Source: Modestobacter caceresii
GTDB lineage: Bacteria; Actinomycetota; Actinomycetes; Mycobacteriales; Geodermatophilaceae
Direction: 5' to 3'
Length of the DNA: 64,000 bases
Assembly: GCF_000761485.1 (NCBI RefSeq)
Contig: NZ_JPMX01000044.1
Coordinates: forward strand, 1-64,000
A model generated the notes under the pieces. The model was given only the letters and a program-made list of their open reading frames with translations, searched no databases and was not told the origin of the DNA. The stretch's first letter is position 1. Each line of letters begins with the position of its first letter. A program made the position numbers and the translations under genes. Positions 54,065-61,804 of this stretch are shown in pieces.

Positions 54065-54631
54065 GTGGCCGAGATGGTCACCACCGGGAACGGCGGTCCG
54101 AGGATGGTCGCGACCCTGGCCGACCGGCCGTCCCTGCCCGGCACGCTATGCGTCGGCCAGGCACCCCGCTTCGACCGGGACCAACTCGGCGGCGAGGCGA
54201 CTGTCGACCACGCCGAGCGGCTGCGGCAGGCGCGGGGGGTGTGCGGTCGCTGCCCCGTGGCGGACCAGTGCCCGCAGCGCGTGTGGCGGGCGCCTCGGCA
54301 GGTGACCGTCACGGCCCGGCGCTCCCTCCCCAGCGAGGGAGCGCCCGGGTCGCCGTGGCGACCGCCGTCACGGCCAACACCCCCTCCTGCACCGAGCCGG
54401 TGCGCAAGGTCAGGACGACCACCACGGCCGCCGCGACGACGAACTCGCACACCTCTACCCACCCCGGCCGGCGATCCCCACCGCTGGCGTCCTTGCCCGT
54501 GCCTGCGAGCCGGTGTTTCATCGGCTGCGTCTCCGTTCTCCTATGCCTGGCGTTCGAGGGACAAGGGCGGACCTCCTGTTCCAGCAGGGGGTCCGTCCGT
54601 CGTTCTGCGTCATGTCGCCTGCTTCCGATGA
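54065..54631 (+). CDS. WhiB-like protein, probably truncated or frameshifted
   Basis: The N-terminal 90 residues look like a WhiB iron-sulfur regulator: LCVGQAPRFDRDQLGGEATVDHAERLRQARGVCGRCPVADQCPQRVW has the first Cys and the C-x2-C-x5-C cluster. The usual tryptophan/glycine G-[VI]-W-G-G turn and AT-hook basic tail are missing; after QRVWRAPRQ the frame turns into a low-complexity Arg/Pro/Ser stretch that runs antisense to a better small gene. I read this as a WhiB-type gene whose 3' end has decayed. Confidence 0.45.
   Translation: MAEMVTTGNGGPRMVATLADRPSLPGTLCVGQAPRFDRDQLGGEATVDHAERLRQARGVCGRCPVADQCPQRVWRAPRQVTVTARRSLPSEGAPGSPWRPPSRPTPPPAPSRCARSGRPPRPPRRRTRTPLPTPAGDPHRWRPCPCLRAGVSSAASPFSYAWRSRDKGGPPVPAGGPSVVLRHVACFR
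54309..54521 (-). CDS. Small membrane protein
   Basis: 70 residues. Charged start (MKHRLAGTGKDASGGDRRPGWVE), then a membrane helix (VCEFVVAAAVVVVLTLRTG) and a C-terminal amphipathic segment (VQEGVLAVTAVATATRALPRW). GGAG lies nine bases before the ATG. Antisense to the doubtful 3' half of the WhiB-like gene. Size and shape recall phage holins or toxin-like peptides, but nothing confirms that. Confidence 0.5.
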   Translation of the reverse strand: MKHRLAGTGKDASGGDRRPGWVEVCEFVVAAAVVVVLTLRTGSVQEGVLAVTAVATATRALPRWGGSAGP

Positions 54632-55173
54632 CCTGCACCGATGTGCGAGCGGTGTGACACCCCAAACGCTAGGCACGGCCACCCACGCACGTCCAACACC
54701 GCTGTGCAGGTCGATCTGCACAACTTGTGGATAACTCGGTGTGGAAGGCGGTGAAGGCTTGTGAACATGGCGGTGTGTAGAACTATCAAGGCATCGCCGA
54801 ACAGGTGCGCTGATCTGCTCTTTCACCCGTACGCGGTCTGTGGATAGAAGAAAGTTGCAACGGGCCTGACATCGTCACTTCCTGGCGTGTCGCTGCCTTG
54901 TAGAGCGCGTAGACCTTTGCCACGGCGGCCCGGCCAAGATGACCTCGACATGTCCTCGGGCTCCCGCATGCGGCCCGCGTCCGAGTGCATCCCTCGCGCC
55001 CGCCCGCGCGTGGGGGGCGAACGTCCGCCCACCGGCCCCGGCGAACGCCCAGCACAGAGCGTCACCTGCCCCGGCCTGTGGTCTGTCCGCCTACTGGTCC
55101 CCGTAGGCGAACCGACCCACGTCCCCCCGCTATCGACCCACCCACAGGCCACCCCGGGGCGGTATAGTTATCC
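54632..55173. other. 540-base non-coding stretch with DnaA-box-like sites
   Basis: No convincing gene. AT content is higher than elsewhere. Seen: an inverted repeat TGTGCAG-GTCGAT-CTGCACA (54703-54722), a perfect reverse-strand DnaA box TTATCCACA (54726-54734), and a one-mismatch box in the same orientation (CTATCCACA, 54839-54847). A third partial match TTATCCATG spans the start of the next gene. This could be a replication origin of an integrated plasmid-like element, but the spacing is loose. Confidence 0.45.
55163..55173 (+). promoter_or_regulatory. Leaderless promoter -10 of the small HTH gene
   Basis: TATAGT (55163-55168) is a near-consensus -10 hexamer, followed by five bases and then the ATG at 55174. 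Transcription would start at or next to the A of the ATG, giving a leaderless message. No ribosome site precedes the gene, consistent with this. Confidence 0.65.
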
Positions 55174-55521
55174 ATGCCCGCCGGAGCCCGCGCCGCCCAC
55201 CGCGAGCGGATGGCCGCTGCTCTCAACCTGCACGCCCGGGGTCGGTCGATCCCCGACGTGGCCGCCGATCTGGGCACCACGCCCGACCGGGCGGTGAAGC
55301 TGCTCGGCGAGGGCATCGCGGGGATGCCTGCCCAGCAGCTCGACGAGCGGCGCGCGACGTCCGAACTGCGGCTCAATCAGGTCGCCCGGCTGTATGGCGA
55401 CCTGCTCGACGACGCCGACCCGAGGGTGACCGCGCAGGCAGCGAACGGGCTACTAACCGTCGAGCGCGACCGGGCGCGGCTGCTCGGCACCTGGCAGAAG
55501 CCACCACGAGAGGACGACTGA
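55174..55521 (+). CDS. Small HTH-containing protein of the island
   Basis: 115 residues. N-terminal helix-turn-helix-like segment (RERMAAALNLHARGRSIPDVAADLGTTPDRAVKLLGEG) and a C-terminal helical part (DERRATSELRLNQVARLYGDLLDDADPRVTAQAANGLLTVERDRARLLGTWQKPPREDD). The layout resembles small phage or mobile-element proteins with a terminase-small-subunit-like HTH. No firm family. Leaderless start. Confidence 0.65.
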   Translation: MPAGARAAHRERMAAALNLHARGRSIPDVAADLGTTPDRAVKLLGEGIAGMPAQQLDERRATSELRLNQVARLYGDLLDDADPRVTAQAANGLLTVERDRARLLGTWQKPPREDD

Positions 55522-55523
55522 CC

Positions 55524-55787
55524 ATGCGCACTGCGCTCGCCGACCACATCGCCGCCGCGACCGCCGAGCACGCCCGACGCGCGATCTCCCGTCAGCGGAA
55601 CGCCAGGGTTGCGACCCGGACCACGCTCGCCGACGCAATCACCCGGGCCACCCGCGAGGACGCTGACGAGGCGTACCGCGAGGCGCGCACCGAGCGTCGT
55701 CGGCTGCGCCGCGAGGGTGCGTCCGCCGACCAGCTCGCCGCCGCGTCGCAGGAGGTCGAGGACGCCCGCGCCCGGCTCGGTCGCTAA
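55524..55787 (+). CDS. Small coiled-coil protein of the island
   Basis: 87 residues, almost entirely helical and highly charged (ADEAYREARTERRRLRREGASADQLAAASQEVEDARARLG). Begins two bases after the HTH gene's stop with GAGAGG nine bases before its ATG, so the two form an operon. No family recognised. Confidence 0.6.
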   Translation: MRTALADHIAAATAEHARRAISRQRNARVATRTTLADAITRATREDADEAYREARTERRRLRREGASADQLAAASQEVEDARARLGR

Positions 55788-55797
55788 CGCGCCCCGG

Positions 55798-56157
55798 GCG
55801 AAGGCCAGCGCCGCACGGTGCGTCAAGCACGGCACCCACTGCGCGATCGGTGGCGGGTCGGCCTACCGGTCGGCGTTCTGCGTCCGCGCTCCCCGGCCGA
55901 CGGAGTGAGACACGCCCACGGTCGGCTCCGACCAGCCCGACCCCGAGTTGGTCGAACTGCTGACCGAGTGCCGGGCAGCGGCGACCGGCGCCCCGCTCAC
56001 CGAGGCTGCCGACGCGCTCGCGGTCGAGCTGGCCGCCGGGGCGAAGACGTGGGCGAAGCTCACCCCGGGGTAGCGGTATCAGCCGCAGGACGGCGAGGAC
56101 GATGAGTTGGCTGAGCTGGTCGCACGTGCGCGAACCGAAGCGCAGCTCACCGTCTGA
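55798..56157 (+). pseudogene. Stop-interrupted small coding segments
   Basis: One reading frame gives three protein-like segments broken by stops: a Cys/His-rich piece RCVKHGTHCAIGGGSAYRSAF ending at TGA 55906-55908; SDQPDPELVELLTECRAAATGAPLTEAADALAVELAAGAKTWAKLTPG ending at TAG 56071-56073; and RYQPQDGEDDELAELVARARTEAQLTV ending at TGA 56155-56157. None has a good start codon or ribosome site. Composition on both sides of the TAG is alike, so the second and third pieces were probably one gene. Best read as decayed element genes. Confidence 0.5.
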
Positions 56158-56186
56158 CCTGGCGTTCCACACCACCACTCCTGCCG

Positions 56187-57044
56187 GTGATCGCCGCATA
56201 CCTGTGCGTACTCTTGCGGCCGGTCGCGGGCCGGAAGACGGGAAGTGCTGTGGGCTGGGTCTCAACAGTGGTGCGCGCGCTGGGCTACATGGCTGGCGCG
56301 TTCGCCGCCGTTGCCGCAGGGCTTCAGGCGGGGAAGGTCTGGGACCTGAAGGGCGCCCTGCTGGTCACCATCGTCATCGTGGCCGCGGCGATCACGCTCA
56401 TGGGTCAGCTGTTCGGCCTGTGGAACAACCTCCGCCGCCGGACGCGTGCAACGCTGGAACAGGACGTTCGCACCTACCTCTTCGCCATGTACATCAAGGT
56501 GCTGGAGGACGCCAAGGTAGCGCCGTCATCCCTCGGCTTTGCGGCTTACGAGCTGCGGCGGCGGTGGGTCTGGCAGCTTCCACACAAGGGCGCGAACGGC
56601 AAGATCACGTGGCCGTGGCGCCGGGTGCTCTCTCGTCTCGACCGGCACCGGGCGACCGAGCGGATCGACACGTCTCGGACGGTGTGGACCCCAGGGAAGG
56701 GGATCATCGGACTATGCGTCCGCGACGGCCGGATGATCTACGCCGACGTCAAGGACCTTTGGGCGCCCTTGGTCGGCTGTACGCCTGAGCAGTGGGCCGC
56801 CGCTGACGAGGGAACGCGCATGGGCTTCACTCACACCGAGTTCAAGCGTCGAGCCGCAAAGGCGGCGGTCGTGTGGGCCATGCCGATCATCCGCGACCGG
56901 AGCAACGGTCAGCCCGAGGTGATCGGCTGCGTTGCACTCGATGGGCCACCGGGAGCGCTGGCGAAGTTGGAGCCGCCCCGAGCGAAGACGCAGCGACACC
57001 TCGGAGACGCCAGCTCGGCGATCGCGAACCGGCTGCGTCGGTAG
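56187..57044 (+). CDS. Two-TM protein with C-terminal GAF-like domain
   Basis: 285 residues from GTG. Two membrane helices (about 24-47 and 55-76: WVSTVVRALGYMAGAFAAVAAGLQAG, ALLVTIVIVAAAITLMGQLFGLW), a basic helical linker, then a GAF-like fold (about 130-265) with TVWTPGKGIIGLCVRDGR and AVVWAMPIIRDRSNGQPEVIGCVALDGP. Arrangement suggests a membrane effector or sensor driven by a small ligand; two-TM plus sensor-domain proteins occur in several phage-defence islands, but I cannot match this one to a named system. Less GC-rich than the core genes. An imperfect hairpin follows. Confidence 0.7.
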   Translation: MIAAYLCVLLRPVAGRKTGSAVGWVSTVVRALGYMAGAFAAVAAGLQAGKVWDLKGALLVTIVIVAAAITLMGQLFGLWNNLRRRTRATLEQDVRTYLFAMYIKVLEDAKVAPSSLGFAAYELRRRWVWQLPHKGANGKITWPWRRVLSRLDRHRATERIDTSRTVWTPGKGIIGLCVRDGRMIYADVKDLWAPLVGCTPEQWAAADEGTRMGFTHTEFKRRAAKAAVVWAMPIIRDRSNGQPEVIGCVALDGPPGALAKLEPPRAKTQRHLGDASSAIANRLRR

Positions 57045-57058
57045 CGGTACAACTTCAT

Positions 57059-57082
57059 CACCGGTGGGTAAGTCCACTGGTG
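57059..57082 (+). terminator. Imperfect hairpin after the GAF-like gene
   Basis: Arms CACCGGTGG and CCACTGGTG pair at 8 of 9 positions plus one G-T pair, loop GTAAGT. It starts 14 bases after the stop of the two-TM/GAF protein. Confidence 0.45.
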
Positions 57083-57133
57083 AGCGACAGCCCCGACGGC
57101 TACTTTGGTAGCAGCCAGGACAGGGAGCCCACG

Positions 57134-57301
57134 ATGGCCAATATTCGTTCCACCGGCAACAAGTCAGCCACCGCCAAGACCGGACGCATCGTCTCAACGC
57201 ACGTCACGATCCCGAAGACGCCCTCGCCGTCCTTCGTCAAGACGCTCCGTGCAGTCGGGGCAGGCGAAGGCGCGATCCGCCGGGCGACGCGCAGCAAGTA
57301 G
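57134..57301 (+). CDS. Small basic protein of the island
   Basis: 55 residues, net positive (STGNKSATAKTGRIVSTHVTIPKTPSPSFVKTLRAVGAGEGAIRRATRSK). GGGAG lies six bases before the ATG. A perfect terminator follows 10 bases after its stop, which supports a real expressed gene. No family recognised; DNA or RNA binding is possible from charge alone. Confidence 0.55.
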   Translation: MANIRSTGNKSATAKTGRIVSTHVTIPKTPSPSFVKTLRAVGAGEGAIRRATRSK

Positions 57302-57311
57302 AGCCGCTTCC

Positions 57312-57346
57312 CAGAGGCCTTCACCCCGACCGGGTGAAGGCCTCTG
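57312..57346 (+). terminator. Strong rho-independent-like terminator
   Basis: Perfect 15-base stem CAGAGGCCTTCACCC / GGGTGAAGGCCTCTG with a 5-base loop CGACC, followed by TCGTTC. One of the best hairpins in the window and placed right after the small basic gene. Confidence 0.8.
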
Positions 57347-57394
57347 TCGTTCAGCGCGGTGTGACTGGTGCGCCGGCCGCGTCCGGGCGAGTGC

Positions 57395-57940
57395 AGCGAG
57401 GCGTCAGCCACGAGCGGCCCTTTGTCCGGGTGCGGCGGGACCCCGTCGGCCAGCCACCCGAGCGCCCGGGGACCGGTGGGCGGTCGCCCCTGCGCAGCCC
57501 GCTGCGCGTTCGCGAGGCGCTGTCGCTCGATGCGGCGCTCGATCTCGGCGGGCGAAGGCGACGGTGGCCAGGATGCGGCCGACGAGCCGACCAGCGTCGG
57601 TCGAGAGGTCAATCTCCCCCCGACGCGGTCGCACACCGAACGCCGGTCCGCTCCCCCACGTCGACGAGCCGTTCGACTTCGCGCGTCGAGCGCGTCAGCC
57701 GGTCGAGCGCCCCGCGAGGATGACGTCGAACTGCCCGGCTTCAGCGTCGGCGAGCATCCGCGTCTGCTGCGGACGAACGCCCGTGCTCGCGCTCACCGAG
57801 TTGTCGACGTACTCGCCGACCACGGTCCACCCGCGCGCCTCTGCGAGCTTCTTGCACGCTCAACGCTGCCGCTCGACGGCTGCCCCGCTGCCGTCCCGGC
57901 CGAGCAACTCGCGCACGTAGATCACGGCTCGTGTGGTCAC
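57395..57940 (-). pseudogene. Decayed serine recombinase (resolvase/integrase N-terminal region)
   Basis: Read on the reverse strand from GTG at 57940, the start VTTRAVIYVRELLGRDGSGAAVERQR is the serine-recombinase N-terminus. It hits an in-frame TGA at 57862-57860 (codon 27), then continues ACKKLAEARGWTVVGEYVDNSVSAS...VILAG. A frameshift near 57715 leads to ALDRLTRSTREVERLVDVGERTGV, another at the C-run near 57616-57621 to GEIDLSTDAGRLVGRILATVA, another near 57550 to AEIERRIERQRLANAQRAAQGRPPTG. The C-terminal DNA-binding half is absent. The catalytic-serine position (Y-V-R-E) has Glu where S-x-D is expected, so it is dead as well as broken. Confidence 0.85.
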
Positions 57941-57993
57941 GCACCTATCGTGGTTTCACGCCGTCTGCCGCAGCTCGCGGACCTCTTCGCAAG

Positions 57994-58998
57994 TCACCTG
58001 ACTCCGGCGAGCCCGGCGGCGGCGGGGAGCCAGTCGATGCGGCCGCCGTGGGCGGCGGTGTACGCCAGGGGCTCGCCGTCCAGCGCCAGCAGGAACCGGG
58101 CCTCCTCCGGGGCCGGCGGCTCGGGCAACCGCTCCCGGACGGCGGGCAGCACCCCCACCCCCTCCTGGGAGACCCAGCGCACCGGCAGCCCGGCGACCAG
58201 CTCGGCGAACGCCTGCTTCGCCGCCGCCGGCAGGTAGGCCAGCACCGCGGTGTGGAAGACGACGACGGTGGCCTCCGCCGGCATCGCGGCGACCAGCCCG
58301 GGCAGCTGCTCGACCAGGTCGCCCCGCCGGATCTCGGCCGGTTCCCGGGCGGCGATCGCGGCCGCGGCGGTGAGCCGGTCGCGTCGCTCGTCCATGCCCG
58401 GCCAGATCAGCGCCTGCAGCCAGGCGACGTCGTCGGGGTCCGCGGGGTCGAGCGGGTTCAGGTCGATGCCGGCTCGGCGGACCACCCGCGGCACCTCCGT
58501 CGGCACCGGCCCGCGCCCGGTCACCGTGCACCGCAGCTGCACGGTGCTGGGAGGGCCGACCCGGGCGCCGGAGTGGTCGTAGCCGTAGCGGTCCGGGTAC
58601 AGGCACAGCCCGGCCGACGCGCCCACCTCGATCAGCGCCAGCGGCCCCGGCAGGCCGGCCAGCACCGGCAGCAGGGCCGCGCAGCGGGCGGCCTCGTTGG
58701 TCTGGGTGGCCCGGGCCAGCATCGTCGCCCGCAGCCGGTCGGCGTCGCCGGTGACCCGCTCGCGCAACTGCGCGCCGTCGGCCGGCGGGCCGCCGTGCAG
58801 GTACTGCAGCGCGCCGAGCAGCAGGTTGGCCTGCCGCTTGGGCCGCGGCAGGGTGCCCAGGAAGGCCAGCACCTCGGCGTCCTCGGCGACCGCGGCCGCG
58901 AGCTCGGCGTACCGCGGCGAGACCGGCGCAGCCTCCACCTGGGCGAACCACCGGTAGTGGTCGGCCAGGTCGGTCAGCTCCTCGTCCAGCGACCTCAT
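57994..58998 (-). CDS. DUF2332 family protein
   Basis: 334 residues. DUF2332 pattern: LADHYRWFAQVEAAPVSPRYAELAAAVAEDAEVLAFLGTLPRPKRQANLLLGALQYLHGG, IEVGASAGLCLYPDRYGYDH and a C-terminal EEARFLLALDGEPLAYTAAHGGRIDWLP. The glycine-rich VGASAGL loop looks like a SAM-binding methyltransferase motif, but no activity is known to me. ATG overlaps the upstream fusion gene as ATGA. Its 3' end lies 54 bases from the start of the broken recombinase, so it marks the core side of the island boundary. Confidence 0.9.
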   Translation of the reverse strand: MRSLDEELTDLADHYRWFAQVEAAPVSPRYAELAAAVAEDAEVLAFLGTLPRPKRQANLLLGALQYLHGGPPADGAQLRERVTGDADRLRATMLARATQTNEAARCAALLPVLAGLPGPLALIEVGASAGLCLYPDRYGYDHSGARVGPPSTVQLRCTVTGRGPVPTEVPRVVRRAGIDLNPLDPADPDDVAWLQALIWPGMDERRDRLTAAAAIAAREPAEIRRGDLVEQLPGLVAAMPAEATVVVFHTAVLAYLPAAAKQAFAELVAGLPVRWVSQEGVGVLPAVRERLPEPPAPEEARFLLALDGEPLAYTAAHGGRIDWLPAAAGLAGVR

Positions 58999-61652
58999 GT
59001 GGTGGTCAGGTCGCGCGGGGCGGTGGCGAAACGGGCCAGGTCGTCGCGGGTCGGCTCCACCAGCACCCGGCCGTCGGGGGTGAGCACCACCGGCGCATCC
59101 GTCTCCTCGACCCCGAGCTCGGCGAGCAGCCGGGCGGCGGCGTCGTCCTCGGCCGGGTCCAGCCAGGTGTGCGGGACCCCGTCCTCGGCCAGCTGGGCTC
59201 GCAGCTCCGTGCTGGCCGGCCAGCGCCGGTCGCCGACCACCCGCAGCCCGCTCGCCTGCCCGATGAGCATCGCCCGGCGCAGCAGGAACGACCGGGTGAT
59301 GACGTCGGCCAGTCCCCGGTCGCGGGTGAAGACGGCGCGCAGCTGCTCCAGGCTGAGCACCAGCACCTCGCCGTCCTCGGCGGCCACCAGCGAGCGCACC
59401 GGCCGCTGCCCGGCCAGCATGTTCAGCCCACCCAGGAACCGCCCCGGGCCGTGGACCGCCACGACCCGCTTGCCGCCGTCCGGGCCGCCGTCCAGCAGCC
59501 CCTCGACCACCGCGACGGTGCCGGCGAGGACGACGAAGAAGTCGAACTCCGCCTGCCCCGAGCGCAGCAGCACCTGCCCGCGGGTGGTGCTCAGCCGGCG
59601 CCCCACCCGCCGCAGCACGGCGGTGTGCACGTCGGACAGCCGTGGCGAGGCGCCGTCCTCCGGTGTCTCGGCGAGACGTTCGCCCGGCAGCACGTCGATC
59701 GCGGGCAGCTGGGCGGCCGGGGAGAGGGTGACCGACGACCGTGCCGGGGTGACCAGCTCGGCCGCCGGCAGCAGGCTGCCGTGGCCGGGCCCGCGCGGGT
59801 CGGAGGTGACCAGTGCGGCGGCGAGCGCCTCGGTGGTGGTCCGGCCGTCGTGCCCGACGCCGTTGACGAAGAACGTCGGGGTGCCCTGCACCCCGCTGGC
59901 CTCCGCACCGGCGACGTCGGCGCGGACCCGGGGCGCGTGCGTGCCGCTGCCCAGCTCCTCGGCGAAGCGGCCGAGGTCCAGCCCGAGCGCGGCGGCGTGG
60001 TCGAGCAGCTGGTCGGCCTCGAGCTGGTCCTGGTGGGCGAAGAGCCGGTCGTGCATCGCCCAGAAGGCGCCCTGGGCACCGGCGGCCTCGGTGGCCTCGG
60101 CGGCGAGCTCTGCGTGCGGGTGGACGTCGGGCAGCGGCAGGTGCCGGAAGACGTAGCGCAGGTCGTCGCCGAACCGGCGGCGCAGCTCCTCGACCACCCC
60201 GGTCGCCCGGCCGCAGAACGGGCACTCGACGTCGCCGTACTCGACCAGGGTCAGCGGCGCGTCGACCGGGCCGCGGAGGTGGTCGACCTCCGGGTCGACC
60301 GGCGGGTCCAGCTGCCGGGGCCCGGCGCTGGCCACCTGGGGCTGACGTCGTCCCAGCGCCCAGAACCAGACCGCGCCCAGCGCTGCCGCCACCACGCCCG
60401 CGGCCAGGACGCCGACCATCGCCTCCTCGCGCAGCACCGCGTCGTCGAAGGCCAGGTCGGCGACGAACAGCGACACGGTGAAGCCCAGGCCGGACAACGC
60501 CGCCCCGCCCCACACGCTGGCCAGCGACACCCCGGGCGGCAGCGAGCCCATCCCGAACCGGACGGCGAGCGTGGACGCCAGCCCGATGCCGACGAACTTG
60601 CCGACGACCAGGCCCACGAAGACGCCGATCGTGACCGGGGAGGTGAGCGCACGGTCCAGCAGCTCGGTGTTGAACTGCACCCCCGCGTTGGCCAGGGCGA
60701 ACACCGGGACGACGACGTACCCGCTCCACGGCACCAGCAGCGCGCCGATCCGCTCGTTGGGCGAGATCGCCCGCTCGACCGAGAGCTTCGCCCGTCGGGC
60801 GAGAGCGACGTCGGGGGCCTGCCGGAAGGCGCGGGCGAGCGTGCCGGCGGACTCCACCTCGTCCCGGCGCGGCCGGTAGGCGCTGACCAGCAGGCCCAGC
60901 ACGACGCCGCCGATGGTGGCGTGCACCCCCGAGGCATGCATCGCCAGCCACATCACCACGCCGACGGCGAAGTAGGCCGGCCCGCGCCACACCTTCAGCC
61001 GGGTGAGCAGCCCGAAGGCGACCACGCACAGCGCAGCGACGCCGAGGGCGACGAGGTCGATGTCGTCGGAGTAGAAGACCGCGATCACGGTGAGCGCCCC
61101 GATGTCGTCGACCACGGACAGCGAGAGCAGGAAGACCCGCAGCTGGGTGGGGCAGCGGGAGCCGACCAGCGCCAGGGCGCCGAGGACGAAGGCCGTGTCG
61201 GTGGCCATCGGGATGCCCCAGCCCTGCGCGCCGGGGCCACCGGCGTTGATCGCGAGGTAGAGCCCCGCGGGCACCACCAGCCCGGCGACCGCGCCGAGCG
61301 CCGGCACCGAGAGCCGGCTGCGCTGGGTCAGCTCCCCCATCGACAGCTCGCGGCGCACCTCCATGCCGATGAGGAAGAAGAAGAACACCATCAGGCCGTC
61401 GTTGACCCAGTGCCGCAGGTCCATGGCGACGGCCATGGAGCCCAGTTCCAGGCTGAGCTCGGTGTGCCACACCCGCTCGTAGGAGTCGCCCCACGGGGAG
61501 TTGGCCCACAGCAGCGCGAGCAGGGTGCCGACGACGAGCAGCGCCGCGCTGGACGCCTCGGTCTGCAGGAACCGGCGGGCCGGGGTGGACAGCTGGGCGA
61601 GCAGGTGACCGGTTCGGGAGGCTCGGCTCGAGGTGCGGGACGGGGACGTCAC
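58995..61652 (-). CDS. NhaA Na+/H+ antiporter fused to DsbA-like, cyclic-nucleotide-binding and glutaredoxin-like domains
   Basis: 885 residues. (1) NhaA-type antiporter, residues about 20-440, with the ion-binding aspartate pair in SVVDDIGAL (D182/D183) and NhaA loops such as VRRELSMGELTQRSRLSVPALGA. (2) DsbA/thioredoxin domain about 460-640 with CPFC at 477-480 and cis-Pro TPTFFVN. (3) CNB domain about 680-790 (QAEFDFFVVLAGTVAVVEG, FLGGLNMLAGQRPVRSLVA). (4) C-terminal 85 residues like the glutaredoxin-type linker of CNB-thioredoxin reductases (ELRAQLAEDGVPHTWLD, DAPVVLTPDG). NhaA-DsbA fusions are known in actinobacteria; the extra two domains are the surprise. The frame is uninterrupted, so it is not an assembly join of separate genes. 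Confidence 0.9.
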   Translation of the reverse strand: MTSPSRTSSRASRTGHLLAQLSTPARRFLQTEASSAALLVVGTLLALLWANSPWGDSYERVWHTELSLELGSMAVAMDLRHWVNDGLMVFFFFLIGMEVRRELSMGELTQRSRLSVPALGAVAGLVVPAGLYLAINAGGPGAQGWGIPMATDTAFVLGALALVGSRCPTQLRVFLLSLSVVDDIGALTVIAVFYSDDIDLVALGVAALCVVAFGLLTRLKVWRGPAYFAVGVVMWLAMHASGVHATIGGVVLGLLVSAYRPRRDEVESAGTLARAFRQAPDVALARRAKLSVERAISPNERIGALLVPWSGYVVVPVFALANAGVQFNTELLDRALTSPVTIGVFVGLVVGKFVGIGLASTLAVRFGMGSLPPGVSLASVWGGAALSGLGFTVSLFVADLAFDDAVLREEAMVGVLAAGVVAAALGAVWFWALGRRQPQVASAGPRQLDPPVDPEVDHLRGPVDAPLTLVEYGDVECPFCGRATGVVEELRRRFGDDLRYVFRHLPLPDVHPHAELAAEATEAAGAQGAFWAMHDRLFAHQDQLEADQLLDHAAALGLDLGRFAEELGSGTHAPRVRADVAGAEASGVQGTPTFFVNGVGHDGRTTTEALAAALVTSDPRGPGHGSLLPAAELVTPARSSVTLSPAAQLPAIDVLPGERLAETPEDGASPRLSDVHTAVLRRVGRRLSTTRGQVLLRSGQAEFDFFVVLAGTVAVVEGLLDGGPDGGKRVVAVHGPGRFLGGLNMLAGQRPVRSLVAAEDGEVLVLSLEQLRAVFTRDRGLADVITRSFLLRRAMLIGQASGLRVVGDRRWPASTELRAQLAEDGVPHTWLDPAEDDAAARLLAELGVEETDAPVVLTPDGRVLVEPTRDDLARFATAPRDLTTT

Positions 61653-61804
61653 GCGCTGTTCCTACCCTGCCGATGTGACGGCGCGGAATCCGCCGGACGA
61701 CCCGTCCGGCGGAACCGGCCTGCCCGCCGGACGACCGTGCGGCGGCACGGACCACCAGGAGGACCGAAATTGGCGGACCCCGGAGCTCTCGAGGCAAGGT
61801 CGCG

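Noticed and set aside
54001-54462. Reverse-strand ORF opposite the WhiB-like gene
   Set aside because: Arg/Ser/Pro-rich, no ribosome site, antisense to the WhiB cysteine cluster, which is the better signal.
53293-57993. Flanking direct repeats (attL/attR) for the island
   Set aside because: I could not find a convincing shared core by eye between the left and right edges, so no attachment site is claimed.
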